Source: Dactylorhiza incarnata
Lineage: Eukaryota; Streptophyta; Magnoliopsida; Asparagales; Orchidaceae
Direction: 5' to 3'
DNA length: 64,000 nucleotides
Assembly: GCA_033032865.1 (NCBI GenBank)
Contig: JAWHQI010000013.1
Span: forward strand, 2,790,001 to 2,854,000
Shown: piece after piece, positions 1-10,959 of the stretch
Layout of the letters: the number at the start of each line of letters is the position of its first letter
How positions within the stretch are numbered: the stretch's first letter is position 1
The notes under the pieces: generated by a model
The model's database searches: none
Told to the model about the DNA's origin: nothing
The model's input: only the letters and a program-made list of their open reading frames with translations
Made by a program: the position numbers and the translations under genes

Positions 1-945
1 AATCAGAAATTGTTATCAAGAAGAAAGTAAGGATTTCGTGTGAAATACTTGACAGTGTAGCAAGACCGCAGTCAAGTAAGTTCTTTTCAACATCTTTTGA
101 GACCGCAGCATTAGCGGTCAACAAAAGGCGGTCAGATCCCCTTAGGCATTCTAAATTGATTTTTTCTAGTTGTCTTTTTTGTGACCGCTCTCCTTCTTTT
201 CTTCTCCTTTTTAACTCGGCATTACTAACAAGGATATCATCAGTTTCTATAAGAACGATCTCAGGCCTCTTCGCAGGGGATGAGGGTCGGAAAGCAAGAA
301 CGGGAAGAGAATCAATCGATCTCGCGACCATCTTCGCCTTACGAGTCTTAATAGCTTCCAACGCGGTTGCACGGTCTGCCTCTCCAGAATCCGGGTTCTC
401 GCCCAATTCAAGGAAGAAATCGACGCGATCGCTAGATGTCGCGGTCTCGCTTTTCTCGTTTTTCTTTTTAGTTGAGACCGCCCCTTCGGCAATCTTCTTT
501 CTCTTCTTCTTCTTCTCTTTCTTATCCTTTCTCCTCTCAACAGCTAGGGACCTCTCCTTTTCTCTTTCCTTTTTCTCCATCTCCGCTGCCAAGGAGATCG
601 CTTCCTTCTCTTTTCTCTCCTCTTCCTTGGCGACCTTCTCCTGCCTTTTCTTCTCTTCTTCTTCTTCTTCCCTCTTTCTTTCACCCTCAGCGACCGCCGC
701 GAGCCTGGCAGTCTCCTTATTTTTTCTTTCTCTCTTCTCTCTGCAGCTTCTTGCTCTTTCTTCTTTTCTTCTTTCTTCTTTTCTTCTTTCTTCCTTTTCC
801 TCTCACCTTCAGCGACCGCCGCAAGCCTGGCGGTCTCCTTTTCTGCTTCTTGCTCCTTTTTCTTTCTTTCTTTCCTTTTTTCTTCTTCAGCAGCTTTTTC
901 CTCGGCGATCATTCGAAGTTGTTCAGCTTCAAAGGGGTCCCTTGA
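1..945 (-). pseudogene. Antisense extra ORF of Tat-like element X1, exon 2 (runs off window)
   Basis: On the minus strand an open frame runs from a splice acceptor at 946-948 to the window edge. It encodes a very Lys/Glu-rich, probably coiled-coil protein (roughly residues encoded at 912-500), then a less biased tail with several Arg/Lys clusters. The reading frame shifts by one base in an A-run near 719-726. Apart from that shift I see no stop down to position 1. It lies antisense to the inferred direction of X1, between pol (off window) and the 3' LTR. Antisense extra ORFs in this position are known from Tat-lineage gypsy elements (from memory). Function is unknown. The plus-strand ORF over the same bases is Ser/Phe/Leu-rich and is the mirror of the K/E codons. 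Confidence 0.55.
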
Positions 946-1017
946 CTGAAATAATTGAGAAAGATTAATAGGAAAAATCGATCTTAAAATAAGTATATAA
1001 TAATTTAATCACTTACA
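946..1017 (-). other. Predicted 72-bp intron in the antisense ORF of X1
   Basis: Read on the minus strand, GTAAGT begins at 1017 and a pyrimidine-rich tract ending in CAG lies at 948-946. Removing these 72 bases joins the upstream frame (ending ...QVID) to the downstream frame (SRDPFEAEQLRM...) in phase. The intron is AT-rich, as plant introns usually are. Splicing is inferred from sequence only. Confidence 0.5.
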
Positions 1018-1253
1018 TCTATTACTTGATCAGCCGGATGGTCTTCTGAAAGATAATTCTAAAGACTAGTGTCCTCGGCGATCATAGCTTGTCCATTACC
1101 AGTTTTTAACCTTTTAGCAGTCTGATCAGGAGAATCCGCTCCTTTTCTCTTCAAATCTTTAATTGATTGCACTTGTTCTGCGATCTGATTTCTGATATTT
1201 TCAGCTAATGCCTTCTGTTGTCGCATAGCTGCCTTGATCGACTCCGTAGAGGC
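1018..1253 (-). pseudogene. Antisense ORF of X1, exon 1, part after the AB insertion
   Basis: The minus-strand frame continues from 15783-16025 across the AB insertion. The GGTCT target duplication is shared by both ends, and removing AB restores one continuous frame. This part encodes a helical, Gln/Lys-rich segment and carries one in-frame TAG at 1059-1061, 14 codons before the predicted splice donor at 1017. The stop is probably a point mutation, because the frame stays open to the donor. It is part of the same unknown antisense protein. Confidence 0.55.
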
Positions 1254-1258
1254 GGTCT
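1254..1258. repeat. Target site duplication GGTCT, left copy (AB)
   Basis: GGTCT at 1254-1258 immediately precedes the TGATGAG start of LTR1 and is repeated exactly at 15783-15787 after the end of LTR3. It marks one integration of the entire 14.5-kb array. Confidence 0.9.
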
Positions 1259-2814
1259 TGATGAGTCCCAATTATATACACATTTATGGACTCATCTGGG
1301 CCGATTTTCTAGTCTATGCACTTCACTTTAGACATGTTTTCACTTATATTTGATTCTCCATGCTAAGTGCACCTTTAGGCCCGTTTTGGTGTTTTTCTTG
1401 TTTATCTTCATTATTAGTTTTCATGCATGGTTAAGTGTCACTTTCAGTGGTTTGATTAGTGTTGTATGCTGGAGCTGGAGTCGTGCAGGTGTTCCCGGTA
1501 CAAATCTGTATAGGAACACTGCGCACGATCACTGGTTCTACTGCGCACGACCACTGGTCGTACGCGATTGATCGTGTGCACTTAACCCCTGAAAACTGAA
1601 TTCTGTTTCCCCTTATCGCACGACCACTTACGATAACGCGCACGACCACTGGTCGTGCGCTACTGGTCGTGCGAACATTGTAATTTATAATTTTCTTTCC
1701 CTTGCAGGCTCCGTCCAGGCAGGCGCACGATCACAGGATGATAGTGCGCACGACCACTGGTCGTGCGCCAACGATCGTGCGCACTGTTTATTCCAGCGCC
1801 TATAAAATGCCCTGCTCGCGATTTAGGTCGGAACGCTCACCGTTTTTCCGCCCAGCTCCGCCATTCCGCCCATTTCTGCAGGTTTTCGCCCCCTAGTCCT
1901 CCTCCATCATCCAAGGGCTTCAAGGAAGAGATTCTACACTCATCTTCATCGCCAAGGAAGGAGTTCCTCGCATCGGACGTGGCCGGATTGTAAAACGCTG
2001 GAGAAGACGGGTCCATTGGGAGGTGTGACATCCCTCCTCTACCCCGGACGCAGTTGGGACTGAGCTAGGACGTGGATTGACAACCCGACGATTCCTACCG
2101 TGAATCTACAATGAGACTCCGGATTCGGTCGTATCTCTTGCCTCTTTCTTCTACTTGTGTGGTTGTATTTGTTTGTAATCTCTATATTTAGATGATGACA
2201 CTATGAATCTTGTTTATTAATGTTTATTTCATGTTTATGGAATCATATTATTCATATGTGTGAATGAGGTGCGCCGCCATCCATTTTCCACTCCACCACC
2301 GTGTCCGGTGCCGCACTAGCAATTGCTAGTGGCGTGCTTGTCGAAGAGGTGTCGGCGACCCTCATTTCGTTAGCCTACTCGCCCATCCGCCTACCGAAGT
2401 GTGGCATAGCGGCCTGTGTATTCCATCCCGCCTAACGAAGCAGCGCGCTCAAGGCCTGCATAGTTCGATCCGTTAGCCTACTCGTCCATCCGCCCTTGCG
2501 ACGCAGCGCGTTCAAGGCCTGCCTAGTCTCCATTCCGCCTAGCGAAGCATTGCATAGAGGCATTGCATAGGAGTAGTTGTAATATTGTATTTTATTATTC
2601 GCAACCCAAATCCCCCATTTCCGCATCCATCCGCTCGAAAGGACTTCAATCTCAAGTCCTTCCTCGATAATAAACTCCACCTTACTGTGTTCCTTGAGAG
2701 ATTCGATACTCGGGGATTACCCCTCATTTTATATTACTTGAACGATCGGTACACTGCCGTTTCGTGTCGCAGTCGAGCTACCGCCTATAGCGGTGTGTGA
2801 GATTCGCGCCATCA
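1259..2814 (+). repeat. LTR1, 5' LTR of AB
   Basis: The 1556-bp repeat starts TGATGAGTCC and ends GCGCCATCA. A TATA box (CTATAAAA) lies at 1800-1807. Upstream of it (about 1510-1785) lies a cluster of GCACGACCACTGGTCGTGC-type inverted repeats. A perfect palindrome, CTAGCAATTGCTAG, occurs near 2316-2330. Near 2638-2662 AAGGACTT and AAGTCCTT form a short hairpin. The last roughly 170 bp resemble the end of element C's LTR, not that of LTR2. Confidence 0.92.
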
Positions 2815-2820
2815 AGTTTT

Positions 2821-2838
2821 TGGCGCCGTTTCCGGGGA
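2821..2838 (+). promoter_or_regulatory. Primer binding site, tRNA-Asp type
   Basis: TGGCGCCGTTTCCGGGGA lies six bases after LTR1. It matches the complement of the plant tRNA-Asp 3' end except for one base (T for G in the middle). Athila-type elements use this primer (established knowledge, from memory). Confidence 0.85.
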
Positions 2839-3010
2839 ATGCAGACGTGATGAATTCGTCTGCGTGAAAAATCGTTGCACGAGGAACTTTTCTCTTTTAT
2901 TATTTCTCTTTGTTTACCTCTGTTGTCTTTGCTTATTTTTGATACGCACATTTCTTTACCCTCGTTCTTTCCATCGTGCGCTAATCTTTTGGGTTTTAAG
3001 TATTCCTAGC

Positions 3011-3840
3011 ATGACCTCCATTCAGGAATACATCTATCAAGGAAGTTTAAATGATCTAAAGGTTCAAGCACAAAGGAACGATCATGACTTCGAGATTTCC
3101 TCCGACATCATTGAGTATATGACTGGGAACTGCAAGTTCAGTGGGGATAAACATGAAGATGGGGTACAACACGTGCAGGACTTCTTAGAAATTTACTATA
3201 CATGTATATTCAGTGGAGTTAAAAATGACCCGCAAAAGATCCTAGCATTTTCATTTTCCCTACATAATAAAGCCAAAAGCTGGTATTGGGATTTCCGGAA
3301 AAGAGAGGCGACCTCATGGAAGAATCTTGAGGGGAGATTTTTGCATGAGTTTCAACACCGTACTCGAGTGTTGGACAAGTACAGGGAACTCATAACCTTC
3401 GGTCAGGGAAAGGAGGAGACGCTAGTTGATGCTCGGGAGCGTTTTCAATCCCTGCATCGGGGATGCTACCGTGAAGATCTATCAGAAGTCTTTCTAATTC
3501 AGATTTTCTATTTCGGCGTGTTGGACAAATTCCGTCTGTTATTCGATGTGGCAGCCGGAGGGGCCCTGTTTAATAAATCGGGGAAGGACGCGTGGGAAGT
3601 GGTCGTGAATATTGTTACACCAGCCAGCACTGGAGTCATGTCATTCTTTCCCCCAGTACTGCTGAAGTGAATGCAGTAACATTCCACGGAGCAGCGGGTC
3701 ACGTGTCGTCCGGTCAAACGGAGCCGTTAGCAGCTTTGGTGGTCGGGATGCTGGATAAAATGAATGACCAATCTTCCGCAATTCAACAGCTTCACTCCAC
3801 TATAGGGATTCTTACCAATGTTGTTTCTGGGCTTGCAAGT
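3011..3840 (+). pseudogene. gag: Interior A gag (Athila-like capsid), frameshifted
   Basis: The Met at 3011 is the likely start. An upstream in-frame Met at 2864 adds a hydrophobic leader with no gag similarity. The region includes the retrotransposon gag fold seen in Ty3/gypsy capsids: hydrophobic helices with a KAKSWYWDF-type block, then LEGRFLHEF and a DARERFQSLHRGC block. The first frame ends at 3670. The coding sense continues one frame over from about 3640, within a TTTCCCCC run, to a TAG at 3841-3843. No CX2CX4HX4C zinc knuckle is present in either frame. It would form the virus-like particle but is not translatable as it stands. Confidence 0.85.
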
Positions 3841-4760
3841 TAGCATCCGGAGTCTGTGAATACCATGCGATTGAGAAGCGGTGGAGGTGTTGACAATCCT
3901 CCTCGACAGGAACCACTTGTGAGGCCCACTGACAAGTGTAATTCAGACACGGCCGAGAAGCAGACTCAGATTCATGTTGAGCCAGACCTCGTGAGCGAGG
4001 CACGACCCTCGGGAAGTGTTGTTCACCCCCCATTCTCCCACGGGTTGCGAAACGAGAAATCCGAGAAGCAGTTCCGCAAATTCCTGGAAATAATGAAAGG
4101 AGTGCAAGTGAGCATCCCTCTGATTGAAGCCATTTCTCAAATGCCGGGCTACTCCAAATTCTTGAATGACTTGATTTCGAAGCGGAGACTGTTGGAGGAT
4201 CTCAAGACTATCGACCTCACGGAGGAGTGCTCCGCCATCATCTCCAATATGCCCACAAAGTGCAAAGATCCGGGCAGCTTCACTATTCCGTGCAGGATCG
4301 GTCATCACCGCTTCAGCCAGGCGCTCTGTGATTTGGGAGCATCAATCAACTTGATGTCGCTCTCTATCTTTCGTGAACTAGGTGCAGGGACCTTGAAGCC
4401 GACAGGGGTAATGCTACAGCTAGCTGATCGGTCGATCAAAAAACCATCTGGAATTGTCGAGGACCTCACAATAGTAGTAAACGGGCTCGCATTTCCAGCC
4501 GATTTTGTCATCCTCGACATGAAGGTTGATACTATGGTGCCCATTATCTTGGGGCGGCCCTTTCTCGCTATAGCTCGTGCTATCATTAATGTGGAGCAGG
4601 GGGAGCTCACGCTCAGATTGGGGGAGGACGCTATATCCTTTAACGTCCACAACCCGTCGCAACTCTTCCAAATCACGGAATGCGAACCGACTGAGCTGCT
4701 TGAAGAATTCGATGACCAGATCGATGGGATTTGGATGACTGCGAGATGTGTTGGCGGCGC
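3841..4760 (+). pseudogene. pro: Interior A aspartic protease segment
   Basis: After the TAG at 3841 the frame resumes with a TMRLRSG linker typical of Athila-like polyproteins. It then enters a retropepsin-like domain: the active-site motif is CDLGASINLM (Asp-Leu-Gly-Ala, near 4327-4356) and the flap/C-terminal block is IILGRPFL (near 4540-4569). The frame is read to about 4740 and the coding sense then passes to the next frame, where RT begins. The protease would mature gag and pol in the particle. The stop and frameshift make it non-functional here. Confidence 0.85.
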
Positions 4761-6758
4761 GAGGACTTGGGCGATGACGATGCTCATTCGAACCAGCCCG
4801 ATAGTCCACATTCAATCGGAGGGCCATCCAGTGATTCTGCTGATCCAAACATTCACCCGGATCTCAAACAACTACCGGATTCTCTAAAGTACGTTTTTCT
4901 TGGAGAAAATGCCACGCATCCAGTGATTATTTCTGCAGCTCTTTCCGCCGCCAACGAAACTGCATTAGTGGGTGTGCTGAGAAAGTACCATACAGTCTTC
5001 GGACGCTCTCTTGCAGACATTAAGGGAATCAGCCCCACGGTCTACATGCATAAGATCCTTCTTGAAGATCAGTACAAACCCTCAGCACAGCCCCAAAGGC
5101 ATTTGAACCCAAAAATGCAAGAGGTAGTGAAGGCAGAAGTGATAAAGCTTTTAGACGCTGGCATCATTTACCCAATCAGCGACAGCAAATGGGTCAGCCC
5201 AGTTCAGGTGGTACCTAAAAAGGGAGGGATCACCGTTGTTGCCAATGAAAAGAATGAGTTACTACCTACCCGAATGATCACCGGATGGAGAGTCTGCATC
5301 GATTACCGCAAGCTAAATGATGCTACACGTAAGGACCATTTCCCACTCCCCTTCATTGATCAGATGTTAGAAAAGTTAGCGGGGCAGGACTACTACTGTT
5401 TCTTGGATGGGTACTCAGGTTACAATCAAATCTTAATAGACCCGTCTGATCAAGACAAAACAACATTTACATGTCCCTCGGGTACCTTTGCATTTAAAAG
5501 AATGCCATTCGGACTGTGTAATGCCCCCGCAACCTTCCAACGCTGTATGCTCGCTATTTTCGCTGACATGGTGGGAGACTTCCTCGAAGTTTTCATGGAT
5601 GACTTTACTCTCTTTGGCAGCAGCTTCGATTCTTGCCTCGCGAATTTGGCCAAGACTTTGAAGCGGTGTGAGGACACCAATCTTGTCTTGAACTGGGAGA
5701 AATGCCATTTTATGGTGCGCGAAGGAATTGTGTTGGGGCATAAGGTTTCCTGCCAAGGGCTCGAGGTGGATCAAGCGAAGGTAAGTGTTATTAGAAACCT
5801 CCCTCTGCCTACGTCAGTGAAAGGTATCCGAAGTTTTCTTGGTCATGTGGGATTTTATCGAAGGTTTATTAAGGACTTTTCATCCATTTCGAAGCCTTTA
5901 TCTCGCTTACTCGTTAAGGATGTCCCCTTCCACTTCGACGATGCATGCATGCAGGCCTTTGAAACTTTACGGGGACAACTCATCTCGGCTCCAATTTTGG
6001 TGGCACCCGACTGGAATTTACCCTTTATTATCATGTGTGACGCAAGTGATGTGGTCGTAGGTGTTGTACTCGGTCAAAAGAAAGATAAGACTTTTCACAC
6101 CATTGCGTACGCCAGTAGAACTCTCAACAGCGCGCAAGAAAACTATACCACCACGGAGAAAGAAATGCTAGCCGTGGTCTTCGCCTTTGAAAAATTTCAC
6201 TCATACTTGGTACTTTCTGAAGTAATCGTGTACACGGACCACGCTGCACTCAGGTATCTTTTCAGCAAAAAAGAATCCAAATCGCGTCTAATTCGTTGGA
6301 TTTTACTTTTGCAGGAATACAATTTTGAAATCAAAGACAAGAAAGGGGTGGAGAACGTGATAGCTGATCATCTTTCGCGGTTGGAGTATGACATGACGAC
6401 CGACATCCCCAACAGCTTTGTGGAGGAAACGAACGATTATTTCCCGGATGAAAAGTTATTCGCAATCACTACGCCTCATCCAACAGCCCCATGGTACGCA
6501 GATATTGCTAACTACTTGGCTTGTAAAACCCTTTCTCTAAATCTGTCCCCTCAGCAAAGACGGAAGCTTGCCTCTGATTCAAAATACTATTTTTGGGAAG
6601 ACCCGCTCTTATTCCATACGTGCAGTGATGGAATTATCAGACGCTACGTTCCTGAAGCCGAGTTTCAGTCTATACTGCAGCACTGCCATGACAGAGAAGC
6701 TGGCGGGCACTTCGGGGTCGTTCGAACAGCGCGAAAAATCTTGCAATGCGGATTATTT
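4731..6758 (+). pseudogene. pol: Interior A reverse transcriptase, RNase H and start of integrase zinc finger
   Basis: This is a long open stretch of about 676 codons. RT domain: [13 protein letters not shown], then [11 protein letters not shown], a [13 protein letters not shown] block, [14 protein letters not shown], and the catalytic VFMDD (FMDD variant of YXDD, near 5592-5606). RNase [28 protein letters not shown] and VIADHLSRL supply the acidic residues. The end reaches the H...H part of the integrase HHCC finger (REAGGHFG). It stops at a TAG at 6759-6761 where related elements have Trp, and the frame continues beyond it. It would copy element RNA to DNA in the particle. Confidence 0.9.
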
Positions 6759-7792
6759 TAGCCAACCCTCTTCAGGGACGCCCATGCTTATGTCACCAAG
6801 TGTGACGAATGCCAAAGGACCGGAAATATCTCCTGGCGTAACGAGATGCCCCTCAATAACATGCTGGTCTGCGAACCATTTGATGTCTGGGGGATAGATT
6901 TATGGGTCCTTTCCCAATGTCTCATGGTAAGCATTATATCATTGTGGCAGTTGATTATGTCTCAAAATGGGTGGAGGCCGAGGCGGTTGCCACGAATGAT
7001 GCCAGCACGGTGCTACATTTTATCCACAAGAATATCTTCTCCAGGTTTGGGACGCCGAGAACTATTATCAGCGACGGCGGTAGTCATTTTTGTAATAAGC
7101 AGTTTGTGCAGCTCATGAAAAAGTTTGGGGTCCATCATAAAATTTCCTTAGCGTACCACCCCTAAACATATGGACAAGTAGAAGTATCCAACCGCGAGCT
7201 CAAGTGAATAATCGAGAAATCAATACATTCAAATAGGAAGGAGTGGTCTAAAAAGGTCGACGACGCATTATGGGCTTACCGGACCGCTTTCAAAACACCT
7301 ATCAGCATGACTCCGTTTCAATTAGTCTATGGCAAGGCATGCCACCTTCCCGTTGAGCTAGAGCATAAAGCATTATGGGCAACCAAACTGTTGAACATGG
7401 ACATTGGAGTCGCGGCCAAGGTGCGTCGTTCACAACTCAACGAATTGGAAGAGCTCCGGTATTTCGCTTATGAAAACGCTCGCATCTACAAAGAGAAAAC
7501 AAAAAAATGGCATGATCGACATATCATCCCTAAGGAGTTCAAAATTGGGGACCAAGTGCTGCTTTACAACTCCCGTCTCCGCCTCTTTCCAGGGAAGTTA
7601 AAATCGAGGTGGAGCGGTCCTTTCTCAGTGACTGACGTCACTCCCTTTGGTGCCATCGAAATATCAGGGGATAAGGGAGACAAATTTAAGGTCAATGGGC
7701 ATCGACTGAAGTTATACGATGGCACAATTATAAACAAGGAGTGTCAGTTGGTGACATTGGGAGACGAGCACCATAAAAGTGCTTATAGCTGA
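6759..7792 (+). pseudogene. int: Interior A integrase, multiply interrupted
   Basis: After the TAG at 6759 the same frame reads CDECQRTGN, the Cys pair of the zinc finger, and WGIDL. It then shifts frame near 6895-6905. Core motifs are GIDL (first Asp), IISDGGSHF (second Asp, near 7067-7093) and VEVSNRELK (Glu, near 7180-7206), a DD35E arrangement. A TAA at 7163 and a TGA at 7208 interrupt it; both fit C-to-T changes of CAA and CGA. The last open stretch (7307-7792) carries [18 protein letters not shown] and a C-terminal GPF/Y-like part, and ends TAG/TGA at 7790-7792. Confidence 0.88.
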
Positions 7793-9527
7793 TGTTCTGT
7801 ATTTCTCTTATTTTGTGAAACTTTCTCTTTTGCACTCTTATTTAATTTCTGCACTCTTTAAACATTTATAATACAGGTATTTGGTCCAGCTTAAGGACAT
7901 AAAATAAAAGCGCTGCTGGGAGACAACCCAGATTTGCTGTTTTAGTTTTTCTAACCTGTTTCAATTCAGTTTTTATCTATTTTTGCTGCTTTTAGTTGTA
8001 CCGTTTGCAGGTGTGCTTTGTACTTCGTGTGGTGGATGCTGCGGATCGTGCATGAAATTAACGCCAATCTTCCGGTAAAGTGTAGATTAAGTCTGGGGGA
8101 GAGCATGTGTCATCCACTGTGCACGAGTTGCACTGCATACTAGAAGTTTGTTTATTATTTATCTTTATCATCATCATTGTTTTAATGCTTCTTGCACCAC
8201 TTCACCCACATGAGCGCGCGCTTTCCTATTTGTGTTGTTTCCAAATAAACTATTTTGGTTAGGAATGTGAAATAGGACGTTAGCTTAGGAATTACTATTT
8301 GGAGTGCGATGTTGACTCGAGCAGTGTTCTAGTCGCACCCGCATGCTATGGTAGAATTTGAGTAGAACCAGATTGTCTCTATGCATCTAATTTATGTTTA
8401 GTATTTTTGCGTAAATTTAGATTTGTTATACTCAAATGGTGAATGTGAACGAAATTGACGATAACCCGGTGTTGTGTGTGTACGAGCACTAGTCGTGTGT
8501 TGCTCGAGTCGGGAGGAAGGTTTACCTTTCTCGTGGGCTAAGAACTTGCCCCAAGCGACTCTCGAAGCATGGGCGAGAGCGACTCTTTGAGTTAAATATG
8601 ATATAGGCCACCTTTTGGCTAGTTTGAGCCTTAGCTTTCCGTGTCCTATTCGCTCACCTTTGCAAGCCAACATTTGTGCATACCACTTCCTTGTTACAGC
8701 TCCTCCTCCATTCACCAAGGACTGAAGCTTGGCCCACTTTCGCAACCAAATAGATGTTTATCTGCACTCATGTTCTTGATTTGGTGTGATTTTTGGAATC
8801 TTTGTGATGTGATGAAGAAATAAATTTTATTTTGCTGAATTTGAACTAACCGGAGGATAAGTAAAAGAAGAAAAGTATGTTATAAAAAGAAAAAAATCTG
8901 AAAAAGAAATATGTCGTAAAGAAATCCTTCCGAGCTAAATAAAAAAATCTGTTGGTAATTGTGAAGTAGGTCGTGTGCACACCTAGTTTTCATGATAAGT
9001 CTGGGGGTGTGTCACACGAGCATTGTTTTTGGTTTTGTGTGGTGCAGCGTTTCGTTAGCTCACTTGGGTTGCGTAGCCATCGTGTTTAAATTTGAATATC
9101 ATACCGCAACCTAAGCCCCAATATAATCCTAAAAGCCCTATTGATTTGACTTCTGAGTTTGCTAACGCCGTGGAGAGAGTGTGACCGGGCGAGCGTATGG
9201 TTCACGACGTTGATGGATTTCAGCGGAGTTATTCCTAAACCCCGACCTTGTGCAACACCCGCCTTAGTGTCTTGTTACTTTCACACCGGGCATGATCGTT
9301 CGAATTCTTCATAATTCACCAACTGAGTATAACTAAATCTCTACTTACGCTCTAATACTTTCGTAAATTAGTTAGCATAGTTAGAATCTCTTTTTACTAA
9401 ATTTCTATTTGCATGCTTTTGTTACTTCGCATTGTACTCCTTTGTGTAATTTTCTTTGTTAACCACCATTTTCACACTCCGCCGAATTCGTTTGCTCGGG
9501 ACGCGCAAACAGGTAAGTCTGGGGGTG
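7793..9527 (+). other. Interior A 3' non-coding region
   Basis: No coding sequence is evident over 1.7 kb. A CTGGG-agacaa-CCCAG hairpin (7916-7931) follows the integrase stop. AAGTCTGGGGG occurs at 8089-8099, 8997-9007 and 9515-9525; the last is the polypurine tract next to LTR2. Blocks shared with interiors B and C include GAACTTGCCCC (near 8547), GACCGGGCGAGC (near 9183) and the hairpin TTTGCTCGGGACGCGCAAA (9491-9509). ORFs of 100-115 codons here have no similarity and sit in this conserved non-coding layout. Confidence 0.8.
9515..9527 (+). promoter_or_regulatory. Polypurine tract before LTR2
   Basis: AAGTCTGGGGGTG directly abuts the TGATGAG start of LTR2 and follows a small hairpin. It is the expected plus-strand primer site. 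Two identical cores occur about 0.52 and 1.43 kb upstream. Confidence 0.8.
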
Positions 9528-10953
9528 TGATGAGTCCCAATTATATACACATTTTTGGACTCATCTGGGCCGATTTTCTAGTCTTTGCACTTCACTTTAG
9601 ACATGTTTTCATTCCTATTTAATACTCCATGCTAAGTGCACTTCTAGGCCCATTTTGGTGTTATTTCTTGTTCAACTTCGTTACTAGTTTTCATGCAGTG
9701 TTAAGTGCCACCTTCAGTGGCTAGACTGGTGTCGTATGCTGGAACAGGAGTCGTGCAGGTGTTCCTGGTACAATTCTATACAGGAACACTGCGCACGATC
9801 ACTGGCTCTATAGCGCACGACCACTAGTCGTGCGCCACTGATCGTGTGCACTTAACGCCCATTTTATGAGTTCTGTCTGGCTTATCGCACGACCATTTAC
9901 GATAGTGCGCACGACCATTGGTCGTGCGTCACTGGTCGTGCGAACATGTATTTTATAAATTTCTTTCATTTCAGGCTCCCTCCAGGCAGCGCGCACGATC
10001 GCAGAATTCTAGTGCGCACGACCACTGGTCGTGCGCCAATGACCGTGCGCAGTATTCAGTCCAGCGCCTATATATTGCCTATTCCGATTTTAGGGCGGGA
10101 TCGAGCCGCCGGGAGCGCGATTGACAGTCCGTACTCGGGCGATTTCCATCCCTGGACACCTCCACTTCATCTCCTACGCAAGGGGAAGTCCTCTCCAACC
10201 ATTCCAAGCATTTCTCCATTGTCCGGGAGCATTCTCCACCATCCGCAAGCCCTCAAGCAGCTGTTTTTCCTCTCCAGTCCGGTGAGAAGAAGAGGAATCC
10301 TGAGGTAGAAGACGACGGAACCACGTAGAGAGATCGTGACAGTTTCTCTACACCGGAAGCACAGTCCGCCCGAGCCCGGAGGTAGCTTGACAAACTACCA
10401 TTCCGGCCGTGAACGGTCGCTAGTCTTCATCCATTGGTTATCTCTTTCCTCTCTCCTTCGTTGTAATCTTTGAATCTTTTAAACTTGAATATCATGATGT
10501 TCGGTTTAAATGAAATGAATGTTTCTTCTCTTTTCATCATTACTTGCTTGTGAATCGCTTCGCCTCCACTCATCCACTCACTCACTCACGTACTCAAGGT
10601 GTTCGAGCCGCGTTAGCAAGAGCTAACAGCGTTTGTGAAGAGGTGTTTGCGACCCTCGCCTTCCCGCACTAGAGCACGCTTCATCCGCCTCACGAAGCAC
10701 GGCATCGCAGCCATTGCATCCATCTCGCCTTGCGAAGCGGTGCTTTCGACCCGCATTTCCTTCATTGTTGTTAAGAGTAGGAAAACCCAACCAAAACCCC
10801 CCTTTTTGTGTGTTTGTTTACGCTTGTGTAACAATAGTCACACAACACGATTCGTTTACCCAACCTGCATTCCTCAAGAGACCGACACTCGGGGATCCTA
10901 TTCCCAAACTTTATTACTTGTGTGACCGGTGCACTTGCCGAAATATCGCATCA
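9528..10953 (+). repeat. LTR2, internal diverged LTR of AB
   Basis: The 1426-bp unit begins TGATGAGTCCCAATTATA like LTR1 and ends ATCGCATCA. The TATA-like box is CTATATATT at 10068-10076. It has the same cluster of CGCACGA/TCGTGCG inverted repeats but is clearly diverged from LTR1/LTR3, especially after 10080 and in the U5 end. It lacks the AAGGACTT hairpin block. It has no target duplication of its own. Confidence 0.85.
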
Positions 10954-10959
10954 AGTTTT

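Noticed and set aside
156..968. Plus-strand ORF of 270 codons, Ser/Phe/Leu-rich
   Set aside because: It mirrors the K/E-rich antisense ORF of X1; composition is the complement of GAA/AAG codons and no domain is seen.
8398..8745. 115-codon minus ORF in interior A's 3' region
   Set aside because: Overlaps blocks conserved as non-coding in A, B and C; no homologous ORF in the others.
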